A stretch of DNA of 64,000 bases, from the NCBI RefSeq assembly GCF_008000995.1, contig NZ_CP042828.1, positions 3,834,882 to 3,898,881 of the forward strand, given 5' to 3'. The notes under the pieces are model-generated. The model worked only from the letters and a program-made list of their open reading frames with translations, was not told the DNA's origin and did not search any database. The first letter of the stretch is position 1; each line of letters begins with the position of its first letter. The position numbers were made by a program, and so were the translations under genes. Shown piece after piece: positions 26,327 through 35,604 of this stretch. Source of the DNA: Ruania zhangjianzhongii. Its GTDB lineage: Bacteria; Actinomycetota; Actinomycetes; Actinomycetales; Beutenbergiaceae.

Positions 26327-27562
26327 ATGACCGAGACGAACTGGGCCGGCAGCTACACCTACACCGCGCAGCGGCTGCACCAGCCGGACACCGTGTCCCA
26401 GGCGCAGCGGATCGTGGCGGACGCCCACCAGATCCGGGCACTGGGTTCGCGGCACTCGTTCAACGACCTGGCCGACAGCGCCGGAGACCTGATCAGCCTG
26501 GCGGCTCTGCCCGCGGACATCCACGTGGATGCGCAGGCCCAGGTGGTGCGGGTGGCCGCCGGAGTGCGCTACGGCGACCTCGCCGCCGAGCTGGACCGCG
26601 CCGGCTGGGCCCTGGCCGCGATGGCCTCGCTGCCGCATATCGCGGTGGCCGGTGCGATCGGCACGGCGACCCACGGCTCAGGTGACCGGGTCCAGAACTT
26701 GGCGAGCGCCGTCGTCGGCCTGGAGCTGATCTCCCCTGACGGCGACCTGGTCACCCTCGACGCCGACCACCCTGACCTGCCCGGTGCAGCCGTGCACCTG
26801 GGCGCACTCGGGGTACTCACCAAGGTGTGGTTGCGGATCGAGCCGAGCTACCAGGTGGCGCAGTACGTGGTGAACGACGTGCCCTGGGATCACGTCCTGA
26901 CCCATTTCGACGAGATCACCTCCGCGGCGTACAGCGTGAGCCTGTTCACTCGCTGGGACGCCGATGTGGCGGACCAGGTGTGGCTGAAGAGCCGGACCGG
27001 CGAGGTCAGCCTGCCGATGGGTGTGGCGGCTCCTGGTCCGCAGCATCCGATCCGGGGCGTCGACCCGGCCTGGGCCACCGAGCAGGCCGGTCTGGCCGGC
27101 CCGTGGTTCGACCGGCTGCCGCACTTCCGGCTGGAGTTCACCCCCAGTGCCGGAGAGGAGATCCAGGCCGAATACCTCGTGCCTCGCCCGGCTGCGGTGG
27201 CGGCGATCCGTGCGGTCCGCGACATCGCGCCGCAGATCGCGCCTCATCTGCAGGTGTGCGAGTTCCGGACGATGGCCGCCGACGAACTCTGGCTGTCGAT
27301 GGCCCAAGGGCAGGACACGGTCGCGCTGCACTTCACCTTCGACCGGGTGCCGGAGGCGGTGCGGGCGCTGCTCCCGCTGCTGGAGGAGACCCTGGCACCG
27401 TTCGACGCCCGGCCGCACTGGGGCAAGTGGTTCGCGATGGGCATCGGCCGGCTGGAGCGGCTCTACCCGCGGATGGCCGGCTTCCGCGACCTGGTCCGCC
27501 GCTACGACCCCGACGGCAAGTTCCACAACGCGTTCCTGCAGCGGACCGTGCTGGCGCGCTGA
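26327..27562 (+). CDS. Alditol oxidase-like FAD enzyme
   Basis: A 411-residue member of the vanillyl-alcohol-oxidase/FAD-linked oxidase fold. The FAD domain has LGSRHSFNDLADS, where His is the usual site of covalent FAD attachment, and SLPHIAVAGAIGTATHGSGD. The C-terminal region includes HWGKWFAMG and FHNAFLQRTVL. It is close to Streptomyces AldO, which oxidises alditols such as xylitol and sorbitol to aldoses with release of H2O2. ATG 26327 has GAGG seven bases upstream, and TAGATT at about 26292 may be the -10 box. Confidence 0.85.
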   Translation: MTETNWAGSYTYTAQRLHQPDTVSQAQRIVADAHQIRALGSRHSFNDLADSAGDLISLAALPADIHVDAQAQVVRVAAGVRYGDLAAELDRAGWALAAMASLPHIAVAGAIGTATHGSGDRVQNLASAVVGLELISPDGDLVTLDADHPDLPGAAVHLGALGVLTKVWLRIEPSYQVAQYVVNDVPWDHVLTHFDEITSAAYSVSLFTRWDADVADQVWLKSRTGEVSLPMGVAAPGPQHPIRGVDPAWATEQAGLAGPWFDRLPHFRLEFTPSAGEEIQAEYLVPRPAAVAAIRAVRDIAPQIAPHLQVCEFRTMAADELWLSMAQGQDTVALHFTFDRVPEAVRALLPLLEETLAPFDARPHWGKWFAMGIGRLERLYPRMAGFRDLVRRYDPDGKFHNAFLQRTVLAR

Positions 27563-27608
27563 CCCGCTAGCCGGCGGACGCTGCTGCCTGCGGCGCACGG
27601 TCGCAGGC

Positions 27609-27716
27609 GTGGACGGCCAGATCCACCAGGTCGTGCTCGCCGCCGTCACCGCCGAGGAACGACGGCGGCGCACCGCCGCGGTGATCGAGCAGACACTGCG
27701 GCAGGTCAGCCCTTGA
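27609..27716 (+). pseudogene. Possible gene remnant or tiny ORF after the alditol oxidase gene
   Basis: A 35-codon stretch from GTG 27609 reads VDGQIHQVVLAAVTAEERR and continues to a stop at 27714, with coding-like codon use and a charged helical look. Its 3' end overlaps the convergent permease gene by 11 bases. I cannot assign it. A decayed C-terminus of a larger gene is the best guess, and chance is the alternative. Confidence 0.25.
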
Positions 27717-28548
27717 CCGCGCCGGTGGCCAGCCCACTCATGATGTAGCGCTGCATGACGATGAAGATCGCCAGGATCGGCACCACCGCCAGCAGCAGCG
27801 TCGGGAAGACCACCTCGTAGTTGGTGCTGTAGCTGGAGACCGCCGCATACACGCCGGTGGTGATCGTCTTGAACTGCGAGCCGGGGCCGAGGATCAGCTG
27901 CGGGCTGACGAAGTCGTTCCAGGCGCTGAGGGCGTTCAGGATGAACGCAGTAGCCACGATCGGCTTCATCAGCGGGAACACGATGGTCCACAGCACCCGT
28001 TGCCGGCCGGCGCCGTCGATCGCGGCAGCCTCGTCCAGGGACCGCGGCAGCATCCGGATGTACCCGGTGAAGATGAACAGCGTGAACGGCACCATGGTGG
28101 CCGACATGAACAGCACCAGCCCCGGGATCGTCCCCATCAGACCGAGGCCCTTGAGCACCAGGATGGCCGGTACCAGGATGATCTGCGGCGGGATGAACAT
28201 CCCGGCGAGGAAGAACAGCAGCAGGAACTGGAAGAACGGTTTCGGTGTCCGAGCGATGACATACGCCGCTGGGACCGCGGTGCCGATCGCGACCAGGTTG
28301 CAGGCCAGCACGAGGAACAACGTCACCGCGTAGCCCTCCACCACCGGGAACGCGGTGTTCGACCAGGCAGCAGCGAGGAAGTCGGTGGAGGCGGTGTCCG
28401 GGTTCAGTCCCAACGGGGTGCGCAGGATCTCCTGCTGCGGCTTGAACGCGTTCACCACCATGATGTACATCGGCACGAGCATGGCCACCGACAGGATGGC
28501 CACGAACGCGACCCGCAGCCGGGCCGGGATCCGCGATGCGCCTCTCAT
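27706..28548 (-). CDS. ABC sugar transporter permease (MalG type)
   Basis: A 280-residue inner-membrane permease with six helices and the family EAA motif SLDEAAAIDGAGRQRVLWTI. It belongs to the carbohydrate-uptake-1 (MalG) family and works with the permease and binding protein encoded upstream. No ATPase gene lies in the cluster, so a shared MsiK-like ATPase elsewhere is probably used (as in many actinobacteria). The ATG at 28548 overlaps the previous stop by ATGA. Confidence 0.92.
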   Translation of the reverse strand: MRGASRIPARLRVAFVAILSVAMLVPMYIMVVNAFKPQQEILRTPLGLNPDTASTDFLAAAWSNTAFPVVEGYAVTLFLVLACNLVAIGTAVPAAYVIARTPKPFFQFLLLFFLAGMFIPPQIILVPAILVLKGLGLMGTIPGLVLFMSATMVPFTLFIFTGYIRMLPRSLDEAAAIDGAGRQRVLWTIVFPLMKPIVATAFILNALSAWNDFVSPQLILGPGSQFKTITTGVYAAVSSYSTNYEVVFPTLLLAVVPILAIFIVMQRYIMSGLATGAVKG

Positions 28549-29456
28549 GAGACCGCCTCCGCTCCGGTCTCCGCGCGACGGCGGAGCGCGATGATGGTGA
28601 ACGAGAGCAGCCCGGCGACCAGGATCAGCAGGACCGCCTGCGCACAGGCGAGGCCGACCTTGTTGTTCGCGAACGAGACTGCGAGGATCTCGTACGCCCA
28701 GGTCTGGGTGGCATCACCCGGACCGCCGTTGGTCAGGCCGAGAACGACGTCGTACACCTTCAGCAAGGAGAGGATGGAGGTGACGATGGTGACCGTCACC
28801 GTGGGTGCCAGTGCGGGCCAGGTGACGTGCCGGAACACCTGGACCCGGTTCGCGCCATCGATCCGGGCCGCCTCCTGGAGCTCGGCGGAGACCGCCTGCA
28901 GCCCGGCGAGGTAGAGCACGAGCTGCACGCCGAACTGTCCCCAGACGATCACGCCGATCATCGTCGCCAGCGCCCAGGTGGGGTCGGACAGGAACGGCAG
29001 AGTGGACTGGCCGGCGCCGGCGAGGATGTTGTTCACGGCGCCCTGTGGGCCGAGAATCGCCTGCCAGAGGAAGCCGACGATCAGCGCGGACAGCACGTGC
29101 GGGTAGAACATCACCGCCCGCGCGAACGTGTTGAACCGGTTCGTGCGCTGCAGCAGCAGCGCGAGCCCGAGTGCGGCGGCGTTCACCAGGAAAGCACCGA
29201 TGAGTGCGACCGCGGCGGTGACCCACACGGCCGGGCGCATCTCGTCGATCGGATCAGTGATGATCCGTAGGTAGTTGTCCCACCCGATCCACTCCGGCGC
29301 CTGGCTGGGGATGCCGTTGTAGCTGGTGAACGAGTAGTAGATGGCGAAGCCGACCGGGACCACCATCAGGACCACGTAGACCGCGGCCGCGGGGACGGTC
29401 AGCGTCAGGGCACCGAGGGTGTCCCGTCCCCGCGTCCATGTCGAGCGTGCTGCCAT
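28545..29456 (-). CDS. ABC sugar transporter permease (MalF type)
   Basis: A 303-residue permease of the carbohydrate-uptake-1 family with about six helices and the cytoplasmic EAA motif ELQEAARIDGANRVQVFRHV. It pairs with the MalG-type permease. Only one base separates it from the substrate-binding protein gene upstream. Confidence 0.92.
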   Translation of the reverse strand: MAARSTWTRGRDTLGALTLTVPAAAVYVVLMVVPVGFAIYYSFTSYNGIPSQAPEWIGWDNYLRIITDPIDEMRPAVWVTAAVALIGAFLVNAAALGLALLLQRTNRFNTFARAVMFYPHVLSALIVGFLWQAILGPQGAVNNILAGAGQSTLPFLSDPTWALATMIGVIVWGQFGVQLVLYLAGLQAVSAELQEAARIDGANRVQVFRHVTWPALAPTVTVTIVTSILSLLKVYDVVLGLTNGGPGDATQTWAYEILAVSFANNKVGLACAQAVLLILVAGLLSFTIIALRRRAETGAEAVS

Positions 29457-29457
29457 A

Positions 29458-30729
29458 TCAGCCGGTGGCCTCCGCGTCGTACCAGGCGGTCAGGTCGGCG
29501 GCGACGTCGGCAGCGGGCCGGCCCTGCCACAAGCCCTGCACCAGCTCGGTGAACTTCGGGTTGAACCCGGCTACCGGAAGGGCGTAGTCGCCCACGGTCT
29601 GGTTGCCCGGGACCGCGAACGACGGCGCCGCCTCGACGATCTCCTGGACGCTCGCCGAGTACTCGTCGGTGGTGACGTCCAGTCCTTCGCGGTTGAAGTT
29701 GTCCATCTCCGCCTGGGTGGCGATCGCGTCCTCGTCGGTGACCAGGTACTCGACCAGCTGGGTGGCCGCGTCCACATCGCTGGCACCGTCGCGCACCATG
29801 TACGGGAAGGCCAGGGTGGCGCCCATCGGGCCCGGGGCGTCGGCCGCGTCATCGACGGGGGCGGCGAAGACACCGACCTCGAAGTCCGGTGGCGAGGCCG
29901 CGAGCGTGGTGGTGAACCAGGACCCCATCGGGTAGATGCCGACGTCCCCGGCGATGAAGTTGGCCTCCTGGGTGCCGCTGTCGGTGGCGACGTCATCGGC
30001 GGTCGTGTAGCCGGCCTCGACCCAGTCGCTGACGTGGGCCAGCATCGGCTCGAACTGTTCACCGAGGGTGCTCGACCCGTCCGCGACACTCTCCTGCCAG
30101 CCCGGGGTGGCCACGTTCTGCTGCGGATGCCACATCTGCTGCACCTGCACCCCGGTCGCCCAGTCGGCGGCAAACCCGATCGGCGTGGGGACACCGGACT
30201 CCTGCAGTGCCGCGAGCGCATCGTCGAGCTCGGCCCAGGTCTGCGGGGGCTCGCTGATGCCGGCCTGGGAGAACAGGTCCTTGTTGTAGAAGAGCAGGGA
30301 CTGCGCCTGCATCCCCACACCAACGACGTTCACCTGCCCGTCGGTCGCGTACAGGTCGGACATCGGGGTGTCCTGGGCCCACTCGAACTCGGTGAGGTCG
30401 AGGATCTCCGGTGCAGTGTCCGGGCTCGGGAAGATGGACTCGATCACGTCCGGCGCGGTGCCCGCGGCCAGCTGCGAGGGGAACGTCTCTGCGACCGATT
30501 GCCCGGTCGGGCCCTCGATCTGGACGTCGATGCCGGTCTCCTCCTCGAAGGGGGCAACCAGCTCATCCCACTTGGCCTGGGTGAGGTTGTCGGTGATGTT
30601 CACCAGCATCCGAACGGTGCCGCTGCCCCCTTCGTCTCCTCCGTCACTGCCGCCACAGGCTGTCGCCACCAGTGCCGTAGCGAGTGTGATGGCCGTCGCC
30701 GGCAGTGCCCGGCTGCGTCGTGTGGACAT
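29458..30729 (-). CDS. Extracellular sugar-binding lipoprotein
   Basis: A 423-residue family-1 solute-binding protein. The signal peptide ends in the lipobox LVATACGG (Cys25), so the mature protein is lipid-anchored. The domains typical of oligosaccharide binders follow. ATG 30729 is preferred over the ATG at 30756, because AAGGAG lies six bases upstream of it. It is the first gene of the transport operon, with a copy of the 13-base GntR motif 25 bases before it. Confidence 0.92.
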   Translation of the reverse strand: MSTRRSRALPATAITLATALVATACGGSDGGDEGGSGTVRMLVNITDNLTQAKWDELVAPFEEETGIDVQIEGPTGQSVAETFPSQLAAGTAPDVIESIFPSPDTAPEILDLTEFEWAQDTPMSDLYATDGQVNVVGVGMQAQSLLFYNKDLFSQAGISEPPQTWAELDDALAALQESGVPTPIGFAADWATGVQVQQMWHPQQNVATPGWQESVADGSSTLGEQFEPMLAHVSDWVEAGYTTADDVATDSGTQEANFIAGDVGIYPMGSWFTTTLAASPPDFEVGVFAAPVDDAADAPGPMGATLAFPYMVRDGASDVDAATQLVEYLVTDEDAIATQAEMDNFNREGLDVTTDEYSASVQEIVEAAPSFAVPGNQTVGDYALPVAGFNPKFTELVQGLWQGRPAADVAADLTAWYDAEATG

Positions 30730-30753
30730 CCTCGTCTCCTTCATTGATCCTGT

Positions 30754-30766
30754 CACTTGTCATACA
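30754..30766 (+). promoter_or_regulatory. GntR motif, site A
   Basis: CACTTGTCATACA fits CACTTRTSATAYR, the motif shared with sites at 35508 and 36543. It lies upstream of the transporter genes, inside the 67-base gap to the enzyme gene. TTGTCATACA is also the style of FCD/GntR operators. Confidence 0.6.
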
Positions 30767-30796
30767 TCCTATATATGCTGAATTGTGGGTGGAAGC

Positions 30797-32245
30797 CTAG
30801 GCCGACCGGAGGTGGCCCAGGTAGGGGAGGTCGCCAAAAGCGGTGACGTCGGTCGGCCGGGTCGACTCATCGATCCGGTAGATGCCCTCGTCGGCCACGA
30901 AGAACACCGGCGCCTCCGGGTAAGTCAGCTCCTCGGCCAGCGGCTCCTTATCCGTCCAGGCGAAGAACGAGCGGCCGAAGGTATCCCGGTCCTTGCGGCC
31001 GAAGATGCTCAGGTCGCCGGCGGTCAGCGGGCTCTGGATGCTCCAGTGTTCGCCGTACTCGGCCCAGATCGCCCGATCGGTCAGGAGCACCGCCTGCCGC
31101 TCCCGCGGGGCGAAGACCTCGTCCCAGAACGTCGCCGGGGTCTCCTGGTTGCGGGCCAGGAACAACAGGTCGTGGGCGTGCCAGGCCGTGCTCGGGGCCA
31201 CATCGGCCTCGTTGTGCCAGCCGGTGGCGGAGGCGAAGAACCCGGCCGGGCTCTGGTACGCGGCGTAGGTGCTCAGGCACTGCTCGACGAACTGGGACAG
31301 CTCAGCGTCCGCGCCGTCGATGAGCAGCTCGTCCACGCCGTACAGGGACAGGCCCATCCCGGCGATCAACATCGGCGTGCTGGTCCGGCGCTGGGTCTGG
31401 CCACGCACGTACCAGTACCGGTGGAAGCGGGTGAGCCCGGCCTCGTCCACCCAGGCGGAGCGGACGAGGTGCCGGGCGATCCCGACGGCCTCGGCGCGCA
31501 GGTCCGGGCGGTCGAAGCGCCGGGCACCGAGCACCAGCGGCACGATCATCAGCCCGTAATACTCGGCGGGTTCCAGGATGCCGCCTTCGGCGCGGTCGGT
31601 GGGTTGCCGGTACGTTGCCACGCAGTCCGCATCGGGCACTCCGGGCACGTGGGCGAGGTGCACCAGGGAGTCCAGGTCGTCCTCGAGCTCGTCAGCGTAG
31701 ACCGGGTCCTCGGACAGTTCGGTATACCGGAGCTTGGCCCACACCCGGGCGTACTCCTGGTTGACCGTACCCTCCGGTGTCGGCCGGCCACCGCCGTAGG
31801 CGCGGCAGGCGTCCAGGTTGCTCCGCACGGCAGCGAGGATCTCGGTCACCTCGTCCGGCTCGAGCAGGTGCCCGGCCGTGCGCAGGCCCTCGAGCAGGCC
31901 GAGACAGCCGGCCATGTTGTGGATCAGTCCGGAAGTGGCCGACTCCCCCACCTGGAACCCGATGTGGCAGAACTGGCCGTCGGGCTGGACGGTGCGCGCC
32001 TGGAACAGCATCATCGACCGCCAGAGCCGCCGCCCGCGGTCGTCCGGGCGGCGGACCAGTGCGGTGGCGAACGCGGCCAGCGCGGGCGCGGAGAAGGCCT
32101 GGTGACCACTGGTGAAGTCCTGGAAGGTCGCCGGGTTCGTCCCCCAGACGCTGTGGTTGTGAAAGCCGCGGAGCTGTCCGTCGTCACCCACCCAGCTGCG
32201 CAGCCATCCGGCAAGAGCGGCCACCTCGGGAACTGCTGCGGTCAT
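30797..32245 (-). CDS. Unrecognised 482-residue protein of the sugar locus, possible (alpha/alpha) toroid
   Basis: A 482-residue cytoplasmic protein (no signal peptide) whose helix-rich pattern and spaced Trp/His/Gly motifs recall (alpha/alpha)6-barrel glycosidases or lyases. I see FTSGHQAFSAPALAAF, ARVWAKLRYTEL, and near the C-terminus LFLARNQETPATFW. No family can be named. It overlaps the aldo/keto reductase gene by ATGA, so it is made with the catabolic enzymes, and a role in cleaving or modifying an imported sugar is the best inference. Confidence 0.6.
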   Translation of the reverse strand: MTAAVPEVAALAGWLRSWVGDDGQLRGFHNHSVWGTNPATFQDFTSGHQAFSAPALAAFATALVRRPDDRGRRLWRSMMLFQARTVQPDGQFCHIGFQVGESATSGLIHNMAGCLGLLEGLRTAGHLLEPDEVTEILAAVRSNLDACRAYGGGRPTPEGTVNQEYARVWAKLRYTELSEDPVYADELEDDLDSLVHLAHVPGVPDADCVATYRQPTDRAEGGILEPAEYYGLMIVPLVLGARRFDRPDLRAEAVGIARHLVRSAWVDEAGLTRFHRYWYVRGQTQRRTSTPMLIAGMGLSLYGVDELLIDGADAELSQFVEQCLSTYAAYQSPAGFFASATGWHNEADVAPSTAWHAHDLLFLARNQETPATFWDEVFAPRERQAVLLTDRAIWAEYGEHWSIQSPLTAGDLSIFGRKDRDTFGRSFFAWTDKEPLAEELTYPEAPVFFVADEGIYRIDESTRPTDVTAFGDLPYLGHLRSA

Positions 32246-33255
32246 CGTGTGGTCCTCTCCATCTCTTCGGTCTGTGGCGCCGGCACGAGACCACGCCGGT
32301 CCATCTCGGTCCAGATCTCCTCGGGCACCTGCGCCCGCATACGGTCCACGTTGGTCCGCACATGGGCCGGCGTCCGCATCCCGAGCACCACTGAGGCCAC
32401 CGGTGCGAACTGCAGCGGGTACTGCACAGCGAGGTCCGGCAGCGTCAGGCCGTGCTGCTCGGCCACGTCAGCGATCTGGAGCGCCCGGCGGTGCAGGTCC
32501 TGTGGCGCCCGCTGGTAGTCGTATCGGGCGTCGGCCGGCGGCCGGGCCCGGGACAGCAGTCCGGAGTTGTACACCGCGGCGGCAACCACGGCGACCCCGC
32601 GCTCTGCGGCGGCCGGGAGCAGGTCCTCGTGTGCGGCCTGGTCGAGCAGGGTGAGCCGTCCCGCGCACATCACCAGGTCCACATCCCTCTCCCGGACGAA
32701 CCGGGCGAGCATCGTCGCCTGGTTCATTCCCACGCCGACGGCGGAGATGACACCTTGGTCCCGCAGCTCCAGCAGCGCATCGAGCGCCGTGGTCGAGGCC
32801 TCCGGCCAGTGGTCGTCAGGGTCGTGCAGGTAGACGATGTCCACCCGGTCCACGCCGAGCCGGTCCAGGCTGCCCTCGAGCGAGCGGCGCACGCCGTCGG
32901 CAGAGAAGTCCCACTCCCGCACGTAGCTGGCGGGCACAGCGAAACCGTGCTCATCGCTCAGGTGGGCGCGCTCGGGGGTGGCCACGAGCCGGCGGCCTAC
33001 TTTGGTGGAGAGGACGTACTCGTTCCGGGGGTGGCGGGCGAGCGCGGCGCCGAGACGCCGCTCGGAGAGGCCGAGGCCGTAGTGCGGGGCGGTGTCGAAG
33101 TAGCGGATCCCGGCATCCCAAGCGGCATCGACGGCGGAGGTCGCCTCCTCGTCGGAGATGCTCTGGTACAGGTTGCCCAGCTGGGCCGCTCCATAGCCGA
33201 GGCGAGTCAGCGATGTCCCGGTGCGCAGCGAGCTCTCGGCGAGCGTGTCGGTCAT
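32242..33255 (-). CDS. Aldo/keto reductase, D-threo-aldose 1-dehydrogenase/L-fucose dehydrogenase type
   Basis: A 337-residue AKR with the full tetrad Asp54, Tyr59 (FDTAPHYG), Lys85 (STKVGR) and His144 (YLHDPD). The opening (TRLGYGAAQLGNL) and overall length match the L-fucose/D-threo-aldose 1-dehydrogenase group, which oxidises aldoses to lactones. The start is ATG 33255. It overlaps both neighbours by ATGA, so the enzyme genes are tightly coupled. L-galactose and other aldoses are alternative substrates. Confidence 0.8.
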   Translation of the reverse strand: MTDTLAESSLRTGTSLTRLGYGAAQLGNLYQSISDEEATSAVDAAWDAGIRYFDTAPHYGLGLSERRLGAALARHPRNEYVLSTKVGRRLVATPERAHLSDEHGFAVPASYVREWDFSADGVRRSLEGSLDRLGVDRVDIVYLHDPDDHWPEASTTALDALLELRDQGVISAVGVGMNQATMLARFVRERDVDLVMCAGRLTLLDQAAHEDLLPAAAERGVAVVAAAVYNSGLLSRARPPADARYDYQRAPQDLHRRALQIADVAEQHGLTLPDLAVQYPLQFAPVASVVLGMRTPAHVRTNVDRMRAQVPEEIWTEMDRRGLVPAPQTEEMERTTR

Positions 33256-34235
33256 ATCAGCTCCTCGGGATAATGCACGGCCTCGCCGCGGACGAACCGC
33301 TCGACCTCGAGCACCACGTCGAGGCCGAGCCGCTGCAGCTCGTTGCCCATCGAGCCCGCGATATGCGGGGTGAGCAGGACGTTCGGCAGGCGCCACAACT
33401 CGCTGTGACCACCGGGCGGTTCGGGATCGGTGACGTCCAGAACGGCGTCCAGCCGGCCGCGCCGCAGCTCGTCCAGGAGCGCGGACTCGTCGAGAACAGC
33501 TCCACGGGCGGTGTTGATCACCGTCGCACCGTCGGGCAGCAGGCTGAGGATCCGGGCATCGATCTGCCCAGTGGTGGCGGCAGTGAGCGGCTGGTGCAGG
33601 GAGAGCACCTGGCTGGCGGCCGCGACCTCCTCCAGGGTGCCGGTCTGTACACCGAGCCGCTCCGCTTCCTCCTCGGCCAGCGTCGGGTCGTACACGATGA
33701 CGTCCAGGTCGAACGGGCGCAGCAGCTCGATGACGAGGCGGCCGACCTGGGAGGCACCCACGATCCCGACGACCCGCTGGTAGTTACCCACTCCCGGCCG
33801 CAGGACTGGCTTCTCCCGGAGCACGCGATACTCCTGCGCCGCCGGCCGCGCACCCTTGTTCGCGAGCAGGATCATCGCCAGGGTGTACTCGGCCACCGGC
33901 ACGGCGTTCGCTGCCCGCGCGTTGGCGGCCACCACGCCGCGCGCGGCAAACTCCTCCGGATCCTGCAGGCAGGTGCGGGCCACGCCACCGGCGTAGAACA
34001 CGCCGCGCAGCTGCGGCACCGCGCTGCTGGGCACGCGCGGGGCGCCCCACCCGGCGATCAGCACTTCGGCCTCGGCCAGCTGCGCGCGGGCCGCGGCTGA
34101 GGTGGTCTCGGTGAGCACGACGCCCGTCTCGAGCCGGACTGCGCTGGCGAGCCGTCCCCACAGATGCGGCGGGAAGATGTCCGCCGCCAGCGTCGGTGGG
34201 TCGAACGCGAGGACGGCGCGGGGCCGGGCATCCAT
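33252..34235 (-). CDS. D-isomer-specific 2-hydroxyacid dehydrogenase
   Basis: A 327-residue NAD-binding dehydrogenase. The nucleotide motif is GIVGASQVGRLV, with catalytic-site motifs NTARGAVLDE and TPHIAGS carrying Arg and His. The N-terminal catalytic domain contains GVARTCLQDPE. It could reduce or oxidise a 2-hydroxy acid arising from the dehydratase or act as a sugar-acid dehydrogenase; substrate unknown. It is 34 bases from the enolase-superfamily gene and overlaps the AKR by ATGA. Confidence 0.87.
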   Translation of the reverse strand: MDARPRAVLAFDPPTLAADIFPPHLWGRLASAVRLETGVVLTETTSAAARAQLAEAEVLIAGWGAPRVPSSAVPQLRGVFYAGGVARTCLQDPEEFAARGVVAANARAANAVPVAEYTLAMILLANKGARPAAQEYRVLREKPVLRPGVGNYQRVVGIVGASQVGRLVIELLRPFDLDVIVYDPTLAEEEAERLGVQTGTLEEVAAASQVLSLHQPLTAATTGQIDARILSLLPDGATVINTARGAVLDESALLDELRRGRLDAVLDVTDPEPPGGHSELWRLPNVLLTPHIAGSMGNELQRLGLDVVLEVERFVRGEAVHYPEELI

Positions 34236-34269
34236 CAGGCCCTCGCTTTCGGTCCGGAGCAGTCAGTCA

Positions 34270-35424
34270 TCAACCCACCTGGGCATTCCGACGTCGTGCC
34301 AACTGCAGACCGGCATCGGCGGAGCGCACGTGCGGGCCGGCGGGCACCTCCCAGTGCCCGGTCGCCGTGTGCGCCGCGATCGCAGCCTCGTCCACATCGA
34401 TCCCGAGCCCGGGGGCGTCGCCGAGCACCAGTCCGCCGTCCGCAATCTCCTGATCGACGCTCAGTCCGACCGGTGCGCACAGGTTCTGAAGCTCAGTGCT
34501 CAGATGGTTCGGCACCGCCGCTGCTGCATGCGCGACCGGGTTGGTGTTGTAGGCGACCGGGCTGACCGGGAGGTCCCGGCCGAGTGCGAGTACGGACACC
34601 CGGAGGAAATGGGTGATCCCCCAGACACTCCCGGTCTGCACCACCTCGACGGCATCGGCATCCAGCAGCGCCCGGTACTGCTCCAGACCGGTCAGATTCT
34701 CTCCCGTAGCGACAGCTGCCGTGGTGGCTCGGGCGACGGCTCGGTGCCCGGGAACGTCCCACCGGCGTACCGGCTCCTCGATCCAGGTCAACGCCACACC
34801 TTCGTCCGCCTGCCGGGCCAAACGCACAGCCTGGTGGCGGCCCCAGCTTTCGTTGACGTCATACATCATCGCGGGCTGGTCGCTGTTCACCCGGAGTACG
34901 TCCCGGACCGCCTCGATCCGGTGCAGGTCGCGGTCGATGTCCAAACCTCCTTTGACCTTCGCGCCGGTGAAGCCGCGGTCTGCCCATCGCTGGTACAGCG
35001 CTACCAGTTCGTCGTCGGAGAGTGCGTAGTCCAGACCCGAGGCATACCCCGGGACGAACCGGTCCGCGGCGCCGAGGGTGCGCCAGAGCGGCTCGCCAGC
35101 CGCTTTGGCCTTCAGGTCCCACAGCGCCATGTCGAGGGCTCCGATCGTGGCGAACGTCGCTCCACCGTGGCCGGTCTTGAACACCCGAGCGAGCATCCGG
35201 TCATACAGCGCGAAGGTCGCCCGCGGATCCTGGCCCTCGAGGGCGGGAAATATCCGGTCCACGTCTGCGTGCCCGCCCAGACCGACACCGGTCAGTCCGT
35301 CGTCGGTCTCCAGCAGCACGAGCGGAACCTCGGTGACCCCGTCGGTCACCACACCGTTGACGTCACCGACCGGACGGCGCCAGTCGTGCACCGTGGTCAG
35401 GGTGCGGTATCCGATAATGCGCAT
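34270..35424 (-). CDS. Enolase-superfamily sugar-acid dehydratase (mandelate racemase/MLE type)
   Basis: A 384-residue enzyme. The second-domain barrel shows the KxK pair Lys156/Lys158 (GAKVKGG), metal ligands Asp189 (YDVNES), Glu216 (IEEP) and Glu242 (TGEN). Such enzymes usually dehydrate acid sugars such as fuconate, rhamnonate or galactonate, which fits the aldose dehydrogenase downstream; identity of the sugar is inference. It starts at ATG 35424; the ribosome binding site is weak. It leads the catabolic operon, with a GntR motif about 85 bases upstream. Confidence 0.82.
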   Translation of the reverse strand: MRIIGYRTLTTVHDWRRPVGDVNGVVTDGVTEVPLVLLETDDGLTGVGLGGHADVDRIFPALEGQDPRATFALYDRMLARVFKTGHGGATFATIGALDMALWDLKAKAAGEPLWRTLGAADRFVPGYASGLDYALSDDELVALYQRWADRGFTGAKVKGGLDIDRDLHRIEAVRDVLRVNSDQPAMMYDVNESWGRHQAVRLARQADEGVALTWIEEPVRRWDVPGHRAVARATTAAVATGENLTGLEQYRALLDADAVEVVQTGSVWGITHFLRVSVLALGRDLPVSPVAYNTNPVAHAAAAVPNHLSTELQNLCAPVGLSVDQEIADGGLVLGDAPGLGIDVDEAAIAAHTATGHWEVPAGPHVRSADAGLQLARRRNAQVG

Positions 35425-35507
35425 GTCGCGGTTCTTCTCCCGTCTCGGCACCGAGACAGCAGACCTCGGCGCCCGGACCAGCGTTCTTCCGAGCGCCTGG
35501 TACTTGT

Positions 35508-35520
35508 CACTTATGATACG
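35508..35520 (+). promoter_or_regulatory. GntR motif, site B
   Basis: CACTTATGATACG, flanked by TCACT and AGTGA arms at 35507-35511 and 35521-35525. It lies in the gap between the enzyme operon (minus strand) and gntR (plus strand), so both may be controlled from here. Confidence 0.65.
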
Positions 35521-35604
35521 AGTGATAACACTAACACGGTCGGCTACCCTGGTGAATCCGGGCCGGCCGCCCGGTCACGAGGTCGAGTGCGATTGGCGGA
35601 ATTC

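Noticed and set aside
34102-35604. Open frame of about 500 codons running in frame into gntR
   Set aside because: It lies antisense to the enolase-superfamily gene and has no recognisable domain; gntR has its own start at 35605.
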